NCBI GenBank assembly: GCA_001805055.1
Contig: MHDZ01000062.1
Location: forward strand, 1 to 53,780
Source of the DNA: Nitrospirae bacterium GWC2_57_13
Lineage (GTDB): Bacteria > Nitrospirota > UBA9217
DNA: 53,780 nt
Direction: 5' to 3'
Part shown: positions 7,541 through 15,143 of the stretch, piece by piece
Layout: each line of letters begins with the position of its first letter
Numbering within the stretch: position 1 is the first letter of the stretch
The notes under the pieces: generated by a model
What the model was told of the DNA's origin: nothing
What the model saw: the letters and a program-made list of their open reading frames with translations, nothing else
Databases searched by the model: none
Program-made: the position numbers and the translations under genes

Positions 7541-9326
7541 TAAGACCGACACGCTTCTGAGGCTGCTGCCGAAAAAGAAGTTGAAGGAAGCGGACCGGGA
7601 AGATCAGCCTGCGGAATTCTCGGGACATCTCCGCCTCTTCACCATCGTGCTCGCCCTGGTCACGGCGCTGCTGCTGGCCTTCGTGCTGCTTCCGCGGGTC
7701 CCGGTCATGAACAAAGGCACCGTGGCAACGCGTGATGTCATCGCGGCCTACACATTCTATGTCGAGTACCCGGGCCCGGACCAGACCATCATCTCCTATC
7801 GCGTCAACAAGGATGAGTTGATCGTGTCGGCGGGGAAAAGGGTGTCCGAACGGGCGGCCCGGATCATGGAGGAAATGGTCCGTCGCGAAGGCATCGGCAA
7901 CCGGCTTTACGCGTATTTCGGGCTCACTCTGCTGCTGCTGCTGTTGTTCTATGTGTTTTATCGTGATATCAAGCGCTATCAGCCCGCTTTTTTTCAGGAA
8001 CCGAGAAAGCTTTTCCTGCTGGCCTTCCTGTTCCTCGGCACCATGGTCATCTCGCAGTCGTCGAAGTTTATCCTTACTCACGTGGCGGACACCTTCGGCA
8101 TTGACCCGGCCACGATCGCCTTTGCGCTGCCCGTGGCGGCCGGCGCCATGCTCGTAAGCCTGCTTTTTGATTTCCATCTGGCCCTCGGTTTTTCCTTCCT
8201 CGTCAGCGTGACCATGGGGCTGCTGTTCCCCGGCGACCCCTTCATGCCGATCTATTTTTTTCTCGGCAGCCTTACGGCCGCCTTGTCGGTCATCCAGTGC
8301 AAAAAACGGACGGCCGTGCTTCGCGCCGGTTTCCTGACAGGACTGGTGAGCATGCTCGCGATCGCGGCGATCGATCTCTATCGGGGCGAGATCATGACGC
8401 GCGGGCTCTATGACGCCAGCGCAGGGTTCCTCGGCGCCTTTGCCGTGGCCATGCTCGTCTCGGTTTCGCTGCCCTTCTTCGAAAGCACCTTCGACATCGC
8501 CACGGACATCAAGCTGCTGGAGCTGCTCGACCCGAACCAGCCGCTTCTGAAAGAGCTCGTCTACAAGAGCCCAGGGACCTACCATCACAGCATCGTCATC
8601 GGCAATCTTGCCGAGGCGGCGGCCGAAGCGATCGGGGAGAATCCGCTCCTGGCCCGTGTCGGCGCCTACTACCACGACGTAGGCAAGGTTCGCAAGCCCG
8701 AGTACTTCATCGAGAACCAGCGGCCTTCGGAGAACAAACACGACCGCCTCATGCCCTCCATGAGCAGCCTGATCATCGCGTCCCATGTGAAGGACGGCGT
8801 GGAGCTCGCCCGGGAATATAGTCTGCCATCGGCGGTAATGGACATCATCCAGCAGCATCATGGCACGTCGCTCATCACGTATTTTTATCAGAAAGCGAAG
8901 GAGTTGCAGCCCTTTGCGAAGATCACCGAAGACGACTACCGGTACCAGGGCCCCCGTCCGCGAACGAAGGTCGCCGCCATCGTCATGCTCTCCGACGCCG
9001 TGGAAGCGGCATCGAGGACCCTCGATGAGCCGACGCCGCAGCGAATCCAGGCCCTCACCAACAGCGTGATAACCCGCATCTTTCTTGATGACCAGCTCAG
9101 CAAGTGCGAACTTACGCTGAAGGACCTGCGCGTGATCGCCAAATGCTTTAATCTCATTCTGAGCGGCATATTCCATCATCGGATAGACTATCCCGGCATG
9201 GGACTTCCCGGAGACAAGAAACGCAGTGATCATCAGGATAAAAAACAGCCAGAAGAAGGCAAAACTGAAGACGAATGGAATAAGGAAAAGGCTCAGAATA
9301 TTGCTGGAAAGTCTGGGACTGCCTGA
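7533..9326 (+). CDS. 7TM-HD domain membrane phosphohydrolase (PgpH/YqfF-like)
   Basis: Inner-membrane HD-superfamily protein; characterised relatives hydrolyse c-di-AMP. One N-terminal helix (residues 34-54) is followed by a short external segment (about 55-125), then six more membrane spans to about residue 315. The cytoplasmic HD domain has tandem His351-His352, the HD pair His381-Asp382 (AYYHDVGKV), His418 and a later QQHHGTSLI. The external 7TMR-HDED domain, usually far longer, is reduced to its two ends. The Lys/Glu/Gln-rich tail (about 560-597) is encoded over the start of ybeY. The start overlaps phoH by eight bases. The substrate is inferred from the family only. Confidence 0.85.
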   Translation: MDSKTDTLLRLLPKKKLKEADREDQPAEFSGHLRLFTIVLALVTALLLAFVLLPRVPVMNKGTVATRDVIAAYTFYVEYPGPDQTIISYRVNKDELIVSAGKRVSERAARIMEEMVRREGIGNRLYAYFGLTLLLLLLFYVFYRDIKRYQPAFFQEPRKLFLLAFLFLGTMVISQSSKFILTHVADTFGIDPATIAFALPVAAGAMLVSLLFDFHLALGFSFLVSVTMGLLFPGDPFMPIYFFLGSLTAALSVIQCKKRTAVLRAGFLTGLVSMLAIAAIDLYRGEIMTRGLYDASAGFLGAFAVAMLVSVSLPFFESTFDIATDIKLLELLDPNQPLLKELVYKSPGTYHHSIVIGNLAEAAAEAIGENPLLARVGAYYHDVGKVRKPEYFIENQRPSENKHDRLMPSMSSLIIASHVKDGVELAREYSLPSAVMDIIQQHHGTSLITYFYQKAKELQPFAKITEDDYRYQGPRPRTKVAAIVMLSDAVEAASRTLDEPTPQRIQALTNSVITRIFLDDQLSKCELTLKDLRVIAKCFNLILSGIFHHRIDYPGMGLPGDKKRSDHQDKKQPEEGKTEDEWNKEKAQNIAGKSGTA

Positions 9327-9663
9327 CGCAGAACTGAGCGTGTCCTTCGTCGGCGACTCCTTCATGCGGACCCTCAACAGGACCTATCGCAGGATCGACC
9401 GCCCCACCGATGTGCTTTCCTTCTCGATGCAGGAAGGGGCCTTTCCCCGTATTCAGCCCGACGTTCTGGGCGATATCGTCATCGCTGTTTCCGTTGCCGC
9501 CCGGCAGGCGTCTGCCGCCGGCCATGACCTGCATTGCGAGATAGACCTGCTGCTCATCCACGGCCTGCTCCATCTCCTCGGCTACGATCATGAGCGCGGC
9601 AGGCGCGAGGACATCAGCATGAAACGGAAGGAGCGGGCGCTTCTCGCCCGGCTTTCTGCATGA
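9226..9663 (+). CDS. ybeY: Endoribonuclease YbeY (rRNA maturation factor)
   Basis: Zinc-dependent endoribonuclease used in 16S rRNA 3'-end maturation and ribosome quality control. The metal motif HGLLHLLGYDH is complete in the C-terminal third, and RPTDVLSF is the other family signature. Translation starts at GTG 9226 and the protein is 145 residues long. The N-terminus (IIRIKNSQKK) aligns with the family start, so the 101-base overlap with the preceding 7TM-HD gene appears real rather than a wrong start. The phoH-(7TM-HD)-ybeY order is conserved in many bacteria. Confidence 0.9.
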   Translation: MIIRIKNSQKKAKLKTNGIRKRLRILLESLGLPDAELSVSFVGDSFMRTLNRTYRRIDRPTDVLSFSMQEGAFPRIQPDVLGDIVIAVSVAARQASAAGHDLHCEIDLLLIHGLLHLLGYDHERGRREDISMKRKERALLARLSA

Positions 9664-10361
9664 AACCAAAGGGCTGGATCCAGAGCGCCAATCTCGCGAT
9701 AGAGGGGATCATCTACTCCGTCAAGACCCAGCGTCACATGCGCTGGCATCTCTTTGCGGCGGTTGTTGCACTGGTGCTCAGCCTCGTTTTGAATGTTTCG
9801 CGGATAGAATTCATCCTGCTCTCCATTGCAATCGTGATCGTGCTCGTGGCGGAACTGGTGAACACGGCCATTGAGGTCACGGTGGACATGATCTCGGAAG
9901 AGTACCATCCGCTCGCCAAGATCGCGAAGGACGTGGGGGCGGGAGTCGTGCTCCTGGCCTCGGTTGGCGCGCTGACCCTGGCCTATCTCATCCTCTATCC
10001 GGCCCTCAGGACAGCATTAGCCCGGGGGCTCTGGACCGTTAAAAAAGCGCCGGGCGATGTGGTGGCCTTCGTTGCCCTTGCCGTTGTGGTCATCGCGGTC
10101 ATCAGCATCAAGGCCGCCGTGGGCAGGGGGGAACCGCTTCGGGGAGGCATGCCAAGCGGTCATGCGGCCATTTCATTCTCCCTATGGGTCGCCGCGATCC
10201 ATATGTCCGGTTCGCTGCCTGTCGCGGCATTGACCTTCGTGCTGGCCTTGGTGGTGAGCTGGAGCCGTTGGTCGTCAGGCATTCATCGTCCCCGTGAGGT
10301 CGCTGCCGGGGCCTTGCTGGGCGCGGGAGTGACGCTGCTGTTCTTCAGGATATTCAGTTGA
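9660..10361 (+). CDS. DgkA-type lipid kinase fused to PAP2 phosphatase
   Basis: Membrane protein of 233 residues. The first half is a prokaryotic diacylglycerol/undecaprenol kinase (AELVNTAIEVTVD near residue 65, then HPLAKIAKDVGAG). The second half is a PAP2 lipid phosphatase (KAAVGRG, the GGMPSGHAAISFS motif, then SRWSSGIHRPREVAAG). Such fusions phosphorylate and dephosphorylate prenol or diacylglycerol lipids, so undecaprenyl-phosphate recycling is a reasonable guess here. The start overlaps the ybeY stop by four bases (ATGA), and it ends the operon. Confidence 0.88.
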   Translation: MKPKGWIQSANLAIEGIIYSVKTQRHMRWHLFAAVVALVLSLVLNVSRIEFILLSIAIVIVLVAELVNTAIEVTVDMISEEYHPLAKIAKDVGAGVVLLASVGALTLAYLILYPALRTALARGLWTVKKAPGDVVAFVALAVVVIAVISIKAAVGRGEPLRGGMPSGHAAISFSLWVAAIHMSGSLPVAALTFVLALVVSWSRWSSGIHRPREVAAGALLGAGVTLLFFRIFS

Positions 10362-10384
10362 TATTGAAAAAAGCTTTTGGACAT

Positions 10385-10540
10385 GGATCAAGTCGAATAA
10401 CTGCGGATAAAGACTGAAGGAACTATGCTCAGTGGGTGAAGCAAAGACTCGCCCATTTGGCCAATCGGTTTTCCACTCAAGCTTCTAGTTTATCGGAGAA
10501 CATCCGCGTTTATCTGCGTCTAAATGCCATTTTTGAAATG
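10385..10540. repeat. Dispersed inverted repeat, family B, copy 1
   Basis: GCGGATAAA at 10403-10411 faces TTTATCTGCG at 10509-10518, an imperfect inverted pair enclosing about 100 bases. The right arm (CCGCGTTTATCTGCGTC) recurs at about 22910-22927, where a similar left arm is also present. It fills most of the 208-base gap before the roadblock gene. Confidence 0.5.
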
Positions 10541-10569
10541 ATCCCATCAGAATTATTTAGGGGGAATTC

Positions 10570-10926
10570 TTGATACAGAAGATCGTGGAAGACCTGGTTA
10601 CTTCGGTGCGAGGTGGTCAGGCGGCGATATTTATTGACGGCGACGGCGAGTCAATCGCCCATACCGGTTCAACGATCGTCGACCTGAAATTGATCGGAGC
10701 ATGGAAAGAGATCCATTTTGACCAGATCAAAGAGATCACCGAACGGCTCAGCCTGGGGAAGGTCCATGCGGTCCTGTTTTCGCAGGACGAAGGAAATGTC
10801 CTGGTCGCGCCCGTCGCGGAGGAGTATTGCCTGATGCTGTTTATTTCTTCCCTGGCCGATGTTCGAGAGGCCATGGTCAATATTGAGCGCGCGACAATGC
10901 AGTTGAAGCGCGATATCGACGAATAG
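10570..10926 (+). CDS. Roadblock/LC7 domain protein
   Basis: A 118-residue single-domain protein of the roadblock/LC7 (MglB-like) fold. Members dimerise and often regulate small GTPases. The visible features are an alternating hydrophobic pattern and a central GEGN-like strand region (DEGNVLVAPVAEEYCLMLF), without membrane segments or catalytic motifs. Translation starts at TTG 10570 after TAGGGGG. No MglA-type GTPase gene is adjacent, so its partner is unknown. It converges on accA with an 11-base gap. Confidence 0.65.
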   Translation: MIQKIVEDLVTSVRGGQAAIFIDGDGESIAHTGSTIVDLKLIGAWKEIHFDQIKEITERLSLGKVHAVLFSQDEGNVLVAPVAEEYCLMLFISSLADVREAMVNIERATMQLKRDIDE

Positions 10927-10937
10927 CAAGTCCGCCG

Positions 10938-11897
10938 CTACAGTTCGTCGTACTGCCCCAGTTTACGGAACTTCTCATAGCGCAAACGCACCAGGTCGTC
11001 AAGAGGCATCTGCGTCAGTTCGCTCATATTCCTGATGACGGCATCCTTCAGCAATTCCGCCGCCCGCCGAGGGTCCCGGTGCGCCCCCCCCACGGGCTCT
11101 TCCACCACTTCATCGATCACGTTCATCTGGAACAGATCGTGTGCAGTGATCTTCAGCAGCTCCGCAGCCTCGTTCGCCTTGGCGCCGTTGTTCCACAAGA
11201 TCGCGGCGCACCCTTCAGGCGAGATCACCGAATAGGTCGAATGCTCCAGCATCAGCACCCTGTCGGCCACTCCCAGTGCGAGCGCGCCGCCGCTGCCGCC
11301 TTCGCCGATGACTATGGATACAACAGGGGTCCTGAGAGCAGACATGACATAGAGGTTCCGGGCGATCGATTCGCCCTGGCCGCGCTCCTCGGCGCCGATG
11401 CCGGGATAGGCGCCTGGCGTGTCGATGAAGGCGACAATGGGCTTGCGGAACTTCTCGGCAAAGCGCATGGCGCGAAGGGCCTTTCGGTAACCCTCGGGGT
11501 TCGGCATGCCGAAGTTGCGTGTGATCTTGTCCTTTGTGGACCTTCCTTTTTGATGCCCGATGACCACGACGGAAGAGCCCTCCAGCCGCGCGATGCCGCA
11601 TACGATGGCCGGATCGTCGGCGAAGGCGCGGTCGCCGTGCATCTCGATGAAGTCCGTTGTCATGGCCTCGATATAATCGAGCGTGTAGGGCCGGTTCGGA
11701 TGGCGGGATATCTGGGCCTTCTGCCAGGGTGTGAGCTTGGAATAGATCTCAGCGCGCAGCTGATCGGCCTTTTTATGCAGCTTCAGGACCTCTTCCTCGA
11801 GGTCGACCTTGCCGTTGGACGTAAAGAGAGTGAGCTCCTCGATCTTTTTCTCCAGTTCGGCGATCGGTTTTTCAAATTCAAGATATTCCTGCGGCAC
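10938..11897 (-). CDS. accA: Acetyl-CoA carboxylase carboxyltransferase subunit alpha
   Basis: Catalyses, with AccD, transfer of carboxyl from carboxybiotin to acetyl-CoA to give malonyl-CoA, the first step of fatty-acid synthesis. The 319 residues match the usual AccA length. Visible family blocks are FTPWQ-like KLTPWQKAQISRHP, GMPNPEGYRKALR, FIDTPGAYPGIGAEERGQ and the oxyanion-hole IGEGGSGGALALG. Translation starts at GTG 11897 with GGAG about ten bases upstream. A near-consensus promoter lies 80-110 bases upstream. accD is not in the window. Confidence 0.96.
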   Translation of the reverse strand: MPQEYLEFEKPIAELEKKIEELTLFTSNGKVDLEEEVLKLHKKADQLRAEIYSKLTPWQKAQISRHPNRPYTLDYIEAMTTDFIEMHGDRAFADDPAIVCGIARLEGSSVVVIGHQKGRSTKDKITRNFGMPNPEGYRKALRAMRFAEKFRKPIVAFIDTPGAYPGIGAEERGQGESIARNLYVMSALRTPVVSIVIGEGGSGGALALGVADRVLMLEHSTYSVISPEGCAAILWNNGAKANEAAELLKITAHDLFQMNVIDEVVEEPVGGAHRDPRRAAELLKDAVIRNMSELTQMPLDDLVRLRYEKFRKLGQYDEL

Positions 11898-11979
11898 TAG
11901 CGTAACTCCTTACCTGATCATGGGAACTGCGGGGGAAGGGCGGCCTGCTGTCAGCGCCGCGCATGAATCTGTGCGGCAT

Positions 11980-12008
11980 ATTATCGGACATTAGTCCTTT
12001 ATTGTCAA
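11980..12008 (-). promoter_or_regulatory. Sigma-70 promoter of accA
   Basis: On the reverse strand TTGACA (12008-12003), a 17-base spacer and GATAAT (11985-11980). The transcript start should fall near 11973, giving a leader of about 75 bases before GTG 11897. Apart from this and the repeat at 12229, the 476-base region 11898-12373 shows only GC-rich hairpins at about 12275-12335. Confidence 0.65.
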
Positions 12009-12228
12009 GGATTTGTTCGTGCTGTGTCAAGCCGCAGAAAGAGGGAGAAGAGGGAGAGGAGACGGCTGCCTCCCGGTCAGGGGATGTGATGAGCAAGGAC
12101 CACGTCGGTGCGATATCAGGAAGAGAAAAGACCTGTGAAGGCAGGAATGATCGTTGTGAACAATGATCTGGACGATGCGTACAGGACTTTCGTTATCATG
12201 ACATCTTTTACTCGTTCATTTTGGGTTA

Positions 12229-12246
12229 TGGTGCCGCTGCCCGGGA
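12229..12246 (-). repeat. 18-bp copy of the tRNA-Leu 3' end
   Basis: An exact 18-base direct repeat of 12374-12391, covering the tRNA 3' end with CCA and part of the T arm, 145 bases beyond the intact gene. The intervening DNA is rich in short palindromes (for example GGGGCCGGCCCC near 12277). It looks like an attachment-site scar or the stub of a deleted tRNA copy. Confidence 0.55.
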
Positions 12247-12373
12247 GATCTCACGCGCTTCGCTTCACGAAGGGGCCGGCCCCCTCGTGTGCTCCCCCGA
12301 GACTTGGGGGAACTCCTTCCCCCATACCCCCTTGTTCGCTCCCGGTCATCGAAATAACATGAATGAAAGAATT

Positions 12374-12462
12374 TGGTGCCGCTGCCCGGGATCGAACCGG
12401 GATGACGGTTGCCCGTCGAGGGATTTTAAGTCCCTTGCGTCTGCCAGTTCCGCCACAGCGGC
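12374..12462 (-). tRNA. tRNA-Leu (anticodon UAA)
   Basis: Reverse-strand tRNA with acceptor GCCGCTG (12462-12456) pairing with CAGCGGC, discriminator A and an encoded CCA (12376-12374). The anticodon loop is CTTAAAA between GGGA and TCCC, giving anticodon UAA. A long variable arm (CTCGACGGGCAACCGTC region) and the T-loop GTTCGATCC are present, as expected for tRNA-Leu. The length of 89 bases including CCA is typical. Confidence 0.95.
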
Positions 12463-12481
12463 AGCTAAATACTATTTGTGT

Positions 12482-12510
12482 ATTAAAGTAAAAACTGACT
12501 TCAATGTCAA
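12482..12510 (-). promoter_or_regulatory. Sigma-70 promoter of tRNA-Leu
   Basis: On the reverse strand TTGACA (12510-12505), a 17-base spacer and TTTAAT (12487-12482). The expected transcript start near 12475 lies about a dozen bases before the mature tRNA 5' end. Confidence 0.7.
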
Positions 12511-12540
12511 GAATTAATATAGTTGAGCGTTCAGGAGGGC

Positions 12541-12858
12541 CTATCGGAGACCTGAAAGGTAGTCTGCAAGATGCCCGATATCCTGTTCGGGTAGATGGGC
12601 AAAGGACGGCATGATCGAGTTTGGATTATGGGCCTTCGGGTTCCTGATCTGCTCAATCATGAAATCCCGTGATCGTTTCCTGCCCACAGCAGTGAGGTCA
12701 GGACCGACACCGCCGCCTTCACCCCTGATGGTGTGGCAGTCTATGCATCGTTCTCTCCGAAAGAGAGCTGCCCCTTCCGGATGGCTCTGACAAGCTGCAT
12801 TGAGAGCAGCAATGCCGGCAACAATGATGATCAATATCCGAACGCTGATTTCTGCCAT
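12541..12858 (-). CDS. Monohaem cytochrome c lipoprotein
   Basis: Small exported class I cytochrome c of 105 residues. A hydrophobic N-terminus ends in a lipobox-like LNAAC (Cys23), which suggests membrane anchoring. One haem site, CIDCH (residues 38-42), and a distal methionine in SIMPSF are visible. It likely carries electrons in the periplasm, but the partner is unknown. It is followed, in its own transcription direction, by tRNA-Leu and preceded by the ferredoxin gene, with about 110 bases between. Confidence 0.85.
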   Translation of the reverse strand: MAEISVRILIIIVAGIAALNAACQSHPEGAALFRRERCIDCHTIRGEGGGVGPDLTAVGRKRSRDFMIEQIRNPKAHNPNSIMPSFAHLPEQDIGHLADYLSGLR

Positions 12859-12966
12859 TACAGGAAATCCTGAACAGGCAAGGAATGCGACCCCGCATGA
12901 CGGCGAGATCGCGGAAGCCCGCGGGAAAATCGGTGGTGGACTGTCAGTCCGTCGGCCAGGGAAGCG

Positions 12967-13149
12967 CTACTCCAAAATGATCGCCGTTACCGGGCAGCTG
13001 TCAGCAGCCTGTTGGCAGTCGCAGGTCCCGCAGCCTTTCGGATCCGTGACCCATGCCTTTTCATCCCGCAGCTCGAAAACCTTGGGGCACAGCTCGGAGC
13101 AGAGACCGCAGCCGATGCAAAGTTCCATGTCTACTGATGGGGTCGCCAT
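12967..13149 (-). CDS. 4Fe-4S ferredoxin
   Basis: A 60-residue cytoplasmic ferredoxin with one 4Fe-4S cluster: Cys11-x2-Cys14-x2-Cys17-x3-Cys21 in CIGCGLCSELCP and the distal Cys before PVTAI. Three extra cysteines in GCGTCDC resemble the vestigial second-cluster or disulfide region of Desulfovibrio-type monocluster ferredoxins. The ribosome site AGGAGAAAGG precedes the ATG, and a promoter lies at 13229-13257. No dedicated partner enzyme is adjacent. Confidence 0.9.
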   Translation of the reverse strand: MATPSVDMELCIGCGLCSELCPKVFELRDEKAWVTDPKGCGTCDCQQAADSCPVTAIILE

Positions 13150-13228
13150 GATGCTATATCCTTTCTCCTGTGCCTCTGTTCACGTCGGCGGTTCCAGCCG
13201 CAACGCAGGGACGTGCGGAATGCAGGCA

Positions 13229-13257
13229 ATACTACACATTTCAGCGCTTTTTTGCAA
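13229..13257 (-). promoter_or_regulatory. Candidate promoter of the ferredoxin gene
   Basis: On the reverse strand TTGCAA (13257-13252), a 17-base spacer and TAGTAT (13234-13229), about 80 bases before the ferredoxin ATG. Confidence 0.5.
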
Positions 13258-13315
13258 GCGCATTTGTGCGCCGCCGCCGCATGGTGACGCTCGGAGCGCC
13301 AGGGCGAAAAATATC

Positions 13316-13344
13316 TTTACAAAAACAGGGCTTTTGCATATAAT
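13316..13344 (+). promoter_or_regulatory. Sigma-70 promoter abutting the heptosyltransferase start
   Basis: TTTACA (13316-13321), a 17-base spacer and a perfect TATAAT (13339-13344). Transcription should begin at about 13351-13354, on or just before the ATG at 13354, so the mRNA would have almost no leader. Confidence 0.65.
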
Positions 13345-13353
13345 ATGCCGAAA

Positions 13354-14361
13354 ATGAACATACAGAAGATCCTATTTTTCAAGCCCGGGGCGATCGGAGA
13401 TTTCCTCCATACGCTTCCCGCCCTCGCGCAGCTCAGGAAACAGTTTCCCGCCGCACTTGTCACAGTTGTCATATCATCGGGCCAGGAAGCGCTCATCGAG
13501 GGAACGGCGATCGCAGACGAGATCATCGTTTTCGATAAAAGTGCGCTCAAGAAGCAATTTAGAGCATTTTTTGATCTCGCTTTACGGCTGAGACAGGAAC
13601 ATTACGATCTGTTTGTTGACCTGCAGCCGTCTCTGCGATCGCGGTTCCTGCGCATGATGGCCGGCGCTCGACATTCCCTGGTATACCGGAAGCAGAAGTG
13701 GGTTCGGAAGGGCGGCCGGAGGCTCCATGCCGTCGAGAATTTTCTCGAGACCCTGGCTCCGCTGGGCGTGACGCCGGAGGATACGGAGATCCGGCTGCCG
13801 CTCAGGCCGGAAGCGCAGGATGTTGCCGAGGCTTTTTTGTCCCGCGTCGGGGCATCCGGGAGCCGTCCGATCATCGCTTTGAACTGCAGCGTCGGCGCCG
13901 CGCGTCCTGCGAGGAACTGGTCACCCGTGCGGTTCACGGAGCTCGCCAACCGTCTGATCAAAGAACTGGGAGCGACTGTCGTGTTCGTCGGGGGGAGAGA
14001 GGACCGATCCCTGGTGCAGAGCGTCATGGCGAAAATGAAGGAAACAGCACAGTCTGCCGCAGGCGAACTTTCACTTCCTGAGACTGCTGCGCTGCTGGCC
14101 CGCTGTAGGTGTCTCGTGAGTTCCGATACAGGTCCGCTCCATCTTTCAACAGCTGTCGGTACGCCTGTTGTTGGATTATTCGGCTCAACGGATCCCAGGC
14201 GCACAGGTCCGGTGGGAAGGGGACACAGCGTGCTTACCGCTTCCTTGTCCTGCATTCCCTGTGAAGAAAAGGCCTGTCCTGCCGGAACGCGAGCATGCAT
14301 GGATGCCATTACCGTGGACAGCGTCGTTGCCACGGTCAGGGATATACTCCTATGCGAATGA
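13354..14361 (+). CDS. Glycosyltransferase family 9 (heptosyltransferase)
   Basis: Probable LPS heptosyltransferase of the RfaF/RfaQ type, adding heptose from ADP-heptose to the inner core at the inner membrane. The N-terminus (ILFFKPGAIGDFLHTLPAL) is the family's opening strand and phosphate loop. The C-terminal half has SSDTGPLHLSTAVGTPVVGLFG, the nucleotide-sugar site. About 335 residues, normal for GT9. The start is taken as the second ATG (13354) because a strong promoter's -10 box ends at 13344; the upstream ATG at 13345 would precede the expected transcript start. The gene overlaps the next by ten bases and leads an operon with hldE1. Confidence 0.85.
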   Translation: MNIQKILFFKPGAIGDFLHTLPALAQLRKQFPAALVTVVISSGQEALIEGTAIADEIIVFDKSALKKQFRAFFDLALRLRQEHYDLFVDLQPSLRSRFLRMMAGARHSLVYRKQKWVRKGGRRLHAVENFLETLAPLGVTPEDTEIRLPLRPEAQDVAEAFLSRVGASGSRPIIALNCSVGAARPARNWSPVRFTELANRLIKELGATVVFVGGREDRSLVQSVMAKMKETAQSAAGELSLPETAALLARCRCLVSSDTGPLHLSTAVGTPVVGLFGSTDPRRTGPVGRGHSVLTASLSCIPCEEKACPAGTRACMDAITVDSVVATVRDILLCE

Positions 14362-15143
14362 TCTTTCTGGTTGCCCTGTTCTGCTCGGCAGCCATCAATG
14401 CAGGGGCAGGCGAAGGGACGGCGCCGAATTCGGCCAATAATGTCCGAACCATTAACCGGGCCTTTGCGCCGGGCGAACGGCTGCAGTACGCCGTCAGCTG
14501 GTCACGGATCCTCGATGCCGGAGTTGCTTCCATGGAGGTACGACAGGAGCAGGCTCCTGACGGCAAGAAGGCCCTCCGGATAGTTTCCACGGCCAGGTCA
14601 ACGGGCCTTGCCGGGAAGATCTATCCTGTCATGGACACTGTCGAGAGCTTGATGGATGCCGAGGAAATGTACAGTCTCTTCTACGACGTGGACCAGAAGC
14701 ACGGCAGGCGCAGGAAAAAACGGACCGCCATATTCGACCAGACTGCCCATACAGCCCGGCTGACCACGGATGGTGTGGAGGAAACCTATGAGGTGCCGCC
14801 GCGCATTCAGGACCCGCTCTCGTCGCTCTACTATATCCGGACTCTGACAGACTTTACGCCGGGAACTCCGATCATCGTCGATATCCACGAAAAAGGGAAG
14901 AACTGGTCCGTTGAAGTACAGGTGCTGGGTAAGGAGAAGATCGAGACCCCCCTGGGTAACTTCGACACGGTGAAGATCAAGACCTTTCCCAAATTCGAAG
15001 GCGTGTTCATGCACAAGGGAGAAATATTCGTCTGGCTGACCGACGATGAACGCAGGATTCCCGTCATGATGAAAAGCACGATAACCATCGGTTCCATTGT
15101 GGCCGTTCTAACCAATATGAAGACTGGAGAACAAGTGAAGTGA
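14352..15143 (+). CDS. DUF3108 domain protein, exported
   Basis: A 263-residue protein starting MRMIFLVALFCSAAINAGAG, a clear signal peptide, so it is periplasmic or outer-membrane associated. The remainder resembles DUF3108: a strand-rich domain with FAPGERLQYAVSW near the N-terminus and later IETPLGNFDTVKIK and WLTDDERRIPVMMKS. The biochemical role is unknown. The longer in-frame ATG at 14295 would lack a signal peptide at its start, so 14352 is preferred. It sits between a heptosyltransferase and the heptose kinase with overlaps on both sides, which suggests an envelope or LPS-related job. Confidence 0.75.
   Translation: MRMIFLVALFCSAAINAGAGEGTAPNSANNVRTINRAFAPGERLQYAVSWSRILDAGVASMEVRQEQAPDGKKALRIVSTARSTGLAGKIYPVMDTVESLMDAEEMYSLFYDVDQKHGRRRKKRTAIFDQTAHTARLTTDGVEETYEVPPRIQDPLSSLYYIRTLTDFTPGTPIIVDIHEKGKNWSVEVQVLGKEKIETPLGNFDTVKIKTFPKFEGVFMHKGEIFVWLTDDERRIPVMMKSTITIGSIVAVLTNMKTGEQVK

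Noticed and set aside
7503-9377. A 624-residue reverse-strand open frame across the 7TM-HD gene
   Set aside because: It is a shadow of the GC-rich coding strand: rich in His/Arg/Gln/Gly, no family similarity, no promoter or ribosome site, while the plus strand encodes a recognisable protein.
10570-10926. MglA/MglB polarity module
   Set aside because: Only a roadblock protein is present; the adjacent genes are DgkA-PAP2 and accA and no small GTPase is encoded nearby.
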